Part shown: in pieces, positions 60,868-64,000 of the stretch | Position numbering within the stretch: position 1 is the first letter of the stretch | Layout: the number at the start of each line of letters is the position of its first letter | Position numbers and translations under genes: made by a program | The notes under the pieces: model-generated | Told to the model about the DNA's origin: nothing | The model's database searches: none | Seen by the model: only the letters and a program-made list of their open reading frames with translations | From: Candidatus Anaerostipes excrementavium | GTDB lineage: Bacteria > Bacillota > Clostridia > Lachnospirales > Lachnospiraceae | DNA length: 64,000 nt | Reading direction: 5' to 3' | Assembly (NCBI GenBank): GCA_019114985.1 | Contig: DXEM01000006.1 | Coordinates: 62,001-126,000, forward strand

Positions 60868-62451
60868 TTAGATTTCCAATAAATCGCTGAATGCTTTTAA
60901 TGCTCCATCTGTTTCATGAGCAAGAACGCGGGTTGCAAGGACTTTTCCAAGCTGTACGCCTTCCTGGTCGAAGCTGTTTACATTCCAGATGAATCCCTGG
61001 AACATGATCTTGTTCTCAAAGTGAGCTAATAATGCGCCCAATGATTCCGGTGTCAGCTGATCTCCGATGATGATGCTGGAAGGACGTCCTCCGGCAAATT
61101 TCTTATTCGGATTTTCATCATCTTTACCGCAGGCAAACGCGATGATCTGAGCTGCCACATTCGCACACAGTTTCTTCTGGCTTGTGCTTCCCTTGATCTC
61201 AACGTCTACGCCAAGCTGGCTCTCTTTGAATCCAACGAACTGCAGCGGAACAATATCAGTTCCCTGATGCAGCAGCTGATAGAAAGAGTGCTGTCCATTC
61301 GTTCCAGGTTCTCCGAAAATGATCGGTCCTGTTACATAATCTACCGGCTCACCATAGCGGTTTACGCTCTTACCGTTGGATTCCATATCACACTGCTGCA
61401 AATGTGCAGGGAAACGGTTCAAAGCCTGAGAGTATGGAAGAACTGCAGTTGTAGGATATCCCTGTACGTTGCGCTCGTAAACTCCGATCAGAGCATCTAA
61501 CATGTCAGGGTTCTTCAAGATATCTTTGTTCTTAGCAAGTTCATCTTCATCTGCTGCACCGTTTAAGATTCTTGCATATACATCCGGTCCGAATGCCAAA
61601 GAAAGAACAACACCTCCGACAACGGAAGAAGAAGAGTAACGTCCTCCAATGAAATCATCCATGAAGAATGACTCAAGATAATCATCGCCCTGAGCTAAAG
61701 GAGAAGTCTCACTTGTAGCGGCAAGCATGTGGTTCTTCGGATCTAATCCTGCTTTTACCAAAGCATCTTTGACGAAAGCTTCGTTTGTAAGAGTCTCTAA
61801 TGTTGTTCCGGATTTGGAAACTACGATGAACAGAGAGCGGGATACATCGATGGAGTTAAGAACAGCAGCAGCGTCATCAGGGTCTACGTTGCTGATGAAT
61901 TTTGCTTCCATTTTGAATGTATCATTCGTCTTTGCCCAGTTCTCAAGAGCGATATACAGAGCGCGAGGACCTAAGTCGCTTCCTCCGATACCGATCTGAA
62001 CAACGGTTGTAAATTTCTCACCGGCAGCGTTTGTAATCTCGCCGGCATGTACCTTTTTCGCGAATTCCGCTGCTTTCTCCTGCTGAGAAACATAAAATTC
62101 ACGCTTGTCTACACCATCAACGATCACAGGTTCTCCCTGCTGTCTGCGTGCTAAATGATGAAGAACCAAACGTTTTTCACCAGTGTTGATAATCTCTCCA
62201 TTATATAATTCTTCGAATTTCTCAACTAACTGATGTTCTTCGGCTAAATCTGCAAGTGCTTCTAAGACGGTATCGTCTACTTCTTTTGCGGCATAGTTGA
62301 AGCTAAGACCTGATGCCATAGGAGCGCTGTAGCGAGCCACACGATCAGCGCCTTCTTCGCCGGACATTGCTTCCACAATGTTCACGCGGTCCTTTAATTC
62401 CGTAAGCTTCTGATAAGATGCCAATGTGTCAAGATTGTTCCATGTTGCCAT
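60868..62451 (-). CDS. pgi: Glucose-6-phosphate isomerase
   Basis: 527 residues, the long form. Interconverts glucose-6- and fructose-6-phosphate. IGIGGSDLGPRALYIAL, VVSKSGTTLETLTNEAF, the Glu in EPGTNGQHSFYQLLHQGTD and the C-terminal QGVQLGKVLA give the active-site set. ATG 62451 (MATWNNL) follows AAGGAGGAAGTA; the frame to 62478 lacks a better site. Monocistronic with its own promoter. Confidence 0.96.
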   Translation of the reverse strand: MATWNNLDTLASYQKLTELKDRVNIVEAMSGEEGADRVARYSAPMASGLSFNYAAKEVDDTVLEALADLAEEHQLVEKFEELYNGEIINTGEKRLVLHHLARRQQGEPVIVDGVDKREFYVSQQEKAAEFAKKVHAGEITNAAGEKFTTVVQIGIGGSDLGPRALYIALENWAKTNDTFKMEAKFISNVDPDDAAAVLNSIDVSRSLFIVVSKSGTTLETLTNEAFVKDALVKAGLDPKNHMLAATSETSPLAQGDDYLESFFMDDFIGGRYSSSSVVGGVVLSLAFGPDVYARILNGAADEDELAKNKDILKNPDMLDALIGVYERNVQGYPTTAVLPYSQALNRFPAHLQQCDMESNGKSVNRYGEPVDYVTGPIIFGEPGTNGQHSFYQLLHQGTDIVPLQFVGFKESQLGVDVEIKGSTSQKKLCANVAAQIIAFACGKDDENPNKKFAGGRPSSIIIGDQLTPESLGALLAHFENKIMFQGFIWNVNSFDQEGVQLGKVLATRVLAHETDGALKAFSDLLEI

Positions 62452-62520
62452 AAATACTTCCTCCTTAAATATGGTCATTTATGAATGGGATGTCATGCAT
62501 GTAAATACAAATGATGCCCT

Positions 62521-62603
62521 CTCCTGTATCCGGCACATTCGAGCGCAGGATGCAGGAGCTCATAATTCAATATAATTATACTAGAAAATTATTACCATTT
62601 CAA
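62521..62603 (-). promoter_or_regulatory. pgi promoter and leader hairpin
   Basis: On the minus strand TTGAAA (62603-62598), 17-bp spacer, TATAAT (62580-62575). Downstream, CTCCTGCATCC and GGATACAGGAG (62558-62521) form an 11-bp hairpin in the leader with one G-U pair. The spacer contains ATTACCAT, a half GntR site. Confidence 0.7.
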
Positions 62604-62616
62604 TGAAAAAAAGCTG

Positions 62617-62742
62617 TTGACAACCATTGATCTGTATGATAACATAGGAAAATGCTTTAATGTGGGTATGTGTGCCCATAGTCTATGTTGTTTTAAGTTT
62701 TAAATTGCGGAAAATCCATCGAAAATGCATGGTTTCTGCAAT
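62617..62742 (+). promoter_or_regulatory. rpoB promoter and structured leader
   Basis: TTGACA (62617-62622), 17-bp spacer, TAACAT (62640-62645). The leader of about 135 nt holds a small hairpin TGGG..CCCA near 62663 and a longer one, ATTGCGGAAA (62704-62713) with TTTCTGCAAT (62733-62742), extended by CCAT/ATGG inside. No T-run follows. Confidence 0.65.
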
Positions 62743-62787
62743 ATGTAGTATATAAACCAGGTTTAGATCAAGAGGTGAAAAACGTCC

Positions 62788-64000
62788 ATGGAAAAGAACA
62801 GAATACAGCCAATTAAATCAGGTACCGGGATGCGGATCAGCTATGCAAGGCAGGATGATGTCCTGGAAGTGCCGAATCTGATCGAAATTCAAAAAGATTC
62901 TTATGAATGGTTCCTGAGGGAAGGATTAGCAGAGGTCTTTGAAGATATTTCTCCGATTGAAGACTACAGCGATCAGTTGAGCTTGGAATTCGTTGACTAC
63001 CAGCTGTGCAGGGATGATATCAAGTATTCTATTGAAGAATGCAAGGAGAGAGATGCGACATATGCTGCTCCTTTGAAGGTGCAGGTAAGGCTTCATAATA
63101 AAGAGACAGATGAAATCGCACAGCGTCGAGATATTTTTATGGGCGATCTTCCTTTGATGACGGAAACCGGTACTTTTATTATTAATGGAGCGGAACGTGT
63201 TATCGTCAGCCAGTTGGTACGTTCCCCTGGAATCTACTACGGAATCGCACACGATAAGATCGGTAAGAAATTATATTCTGCCACGGTTATTCCGAACAGA
63301 GGTGCCTGGCTGGAATATGAGACAGATTCCAACGATGTCTTTAACGTACGTGTCGACCGTACAAGAAAGGTTCCGATCACTGTATTGATTCGTGCCTTAG
63401 GAATCGGAACGAACGCAGAGATCAAGGAACTGTTTGGTGAAGAACCGAAAATTATGGCAAGTTTAGAGAAGGATCCTTCTGATAACTATGAAGATGGTCT
63501 TCTCGAACTTTACAAAAAGATTCGTCCGGGAGAGCCATTGTCCGTGGACAGCGCGCAGAGTCTGGTAAACAGCATGTTCTTCGATCCGCGCAGATATGAC
63601 TTGGCAAAAGTCGGACGTTACAAATTTAATAAAAAATTAGCGCTTCGCAATCGTATCGCAGGATTTGCCCTGGCAGAAGACGTGATCGATACAACAACAG
63701 GAGAGATCCTTGCAGAGGCCGGAACGGTTGTTGACATGGAGCTGGCAGACAAGATTCAGAATGCTGCAGTTCCTGGAGTCATTGTACAGACAGAAACCGG
63801 TAATACAAGGGTATTATCTAATATGACCGTAAACCTTGCGGAATATGTAGACTTTAATCCGGAAGAAATTGGAGTTCATGAGAACGTATTCTACCCAGTC
63901 TTAAAAGAGATCCTTGACGAAGGATATGAGGGAGAAGAATTAAAACAGGTATTAAAGAAGAGTGTTCATGAATTGATACCGAAGCATATTACAAAAGAAG
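62788..64000 (+). CDS. rpoB: RNA polymerase beta subunit, N-terminal part (runs off the window)
   Basis: About 404 codons, open to the last base. [34 protein letters not shown] and [20 protein letters not shown] with VRSPGIYY are the conserved beta-subunit start (protrusion and lobe). The rifampicin region lies beyond the end. AAGAGGTGAAAAAC precedes ATG 62788. Normally follows rplL directly; here 12.6 kb of other genes lie between. Confidence 0.97.
   Translation, partial: MEKNRIQPIKSGTGMRISYARQDDVLEVPNLIEIQKDSYEWFLREGLAEVFEDISPIEDYSDQLSLEFVDYQLCRDDIKYSIEECKERDATYAAPLKVQVRLHNKETDEIAQRRDIFMGDLPLMTETGTFIINGAERVIVSQLVRSPGIYYGIAHDKIGKKLYSATVIPNRGAWLEYETDSNDVFNVRVDRTRKVPITVLIRALGIGTNAEIKELFGEEPKIMASLEKDPSDNYEDGLLELYKKIRPGEPLSVDSAQSLVNSMFFDPRRYDLAKVGRYKFNKKLALRNRIAGFALAEDVIDTTTGEILAEAGTVVDMELADKIQNAAVPGVIVQTETGNTRVLSNMTVNLAEYVDFNPEEIGVHENVFYPVLKEILDEGYEGEELKQVLKKSVHELIPKHITKE

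Overview
The window looks like chromosomal DNA of a strictly anaerobic gut Firmicute, most likely a member of the Lachnospiraceae (Clostridia). The grounds are: consistently strong AGGAGG-type ribosome binding sites, moderate to low GC, many PTS operons (fructose, mannose and beta-glucoside families), an [FeFe] hydrogenase with its maturase HydG and the TM1266-type regulator, a VanRS-like two-component pair fused into an operon with a CBS-type inorganic pyrophosphatase, and the ribosomal rpmG-secE-nusG-rplKAJL cluster. Species cannot be fixed from sequence alone.

Layout. 1-2.7 kb: the visibly A+T-rich end of a fructose-family PTS (IIA end, IIB, IIC) followed by an overlapping MFS transporter. 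2.9-6.4 kb: Pho-box-controlled Na/phosphate symporter, rpe, and an Mrp/ApbC Fe-S carrier. 6.4-13.9 kb: a sugar nucleotidyltransferase, a PRD regulator, a heterodimeric ABC exporter and a lipoprotein. 13.9-16.6 kb: a recombination scar (XRE and PTS fragments), an AraC regulator, an internally deleted AlkA glycosylase, a monooxygenase-like protein and Ogt. 16.6-23.8 kb: polyol/ketose utilisation unit 1 (class II aldolase diverging from PTS IIABCD, dehydrogenase, FGGY kinase, zinc-ribbon protein, HPr paralog). 23.9-27.6 kb: nadABC. 27.7-33.7 kb: aldo/keto reductase, a GntR regulator with a probable ATT start, and a beta-glucoside PTS with 6-phospho-beta-glucosidase. 34-38 kb: a small membrane protein, then TPP riboswitch-thiC-NSS transporter, and a Cof-type phosphatase. 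38.3-42.9 kb: unknown protein, VanR, VanS and CBS pyrophosphatase as one operon. 42.9-46.2 kb: NUDIX, hydG, hydrogenase regulator, a candidate antisense-strand ncRNA, queF. 46.2-50.2 kb: two tandem small-RNA units, then rpmG-secE-nusG-rplKA and rplJL with L1-mimic and L10 leader elements. 50.3-59.1 kb: polyol/ketose unit 2 (PTS IIA; aldolase; epimerase; IIB-IIC-IID-two dehydrogenases-GntR) interrupted by an AbrB/PIN toxin-antitoxin pair. 59.3-62.5 kb: [FeFe] hydrogenase and pgi. 62.8 kb to the end: 5' part of rpoB.

How it works together. The best-supported new picture is a regulon around the HutC-type GntR protein at 58.3 kb. A 15-bp palindrome, ATTACC-N3-GGTAAT, lies on the promoters of the PTS IIA gene, the aldolase, the epimerase and the IIB operon, tying scattered genes into one pathway despite the inserted toxin-antitoxin pair. 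This whole block, with hydrogenase and pgi, separates rplL from rpoB by about 12.6 kb, where the two are normally neighbours. Several non-coding signals stand out: a 189-bp tandem duplication of promoter plus about 75-nt RNA with CCUCUC motif; a 166-nt minus-strand transcript unit beside queF; two L1-protein 23S-mimic sites; and modular intergenic repeats, two of which start exactly at the T-tract of intrinsic terminators. No CRISPR array, tRNA, rRNA, transposase or phage gene was seen.
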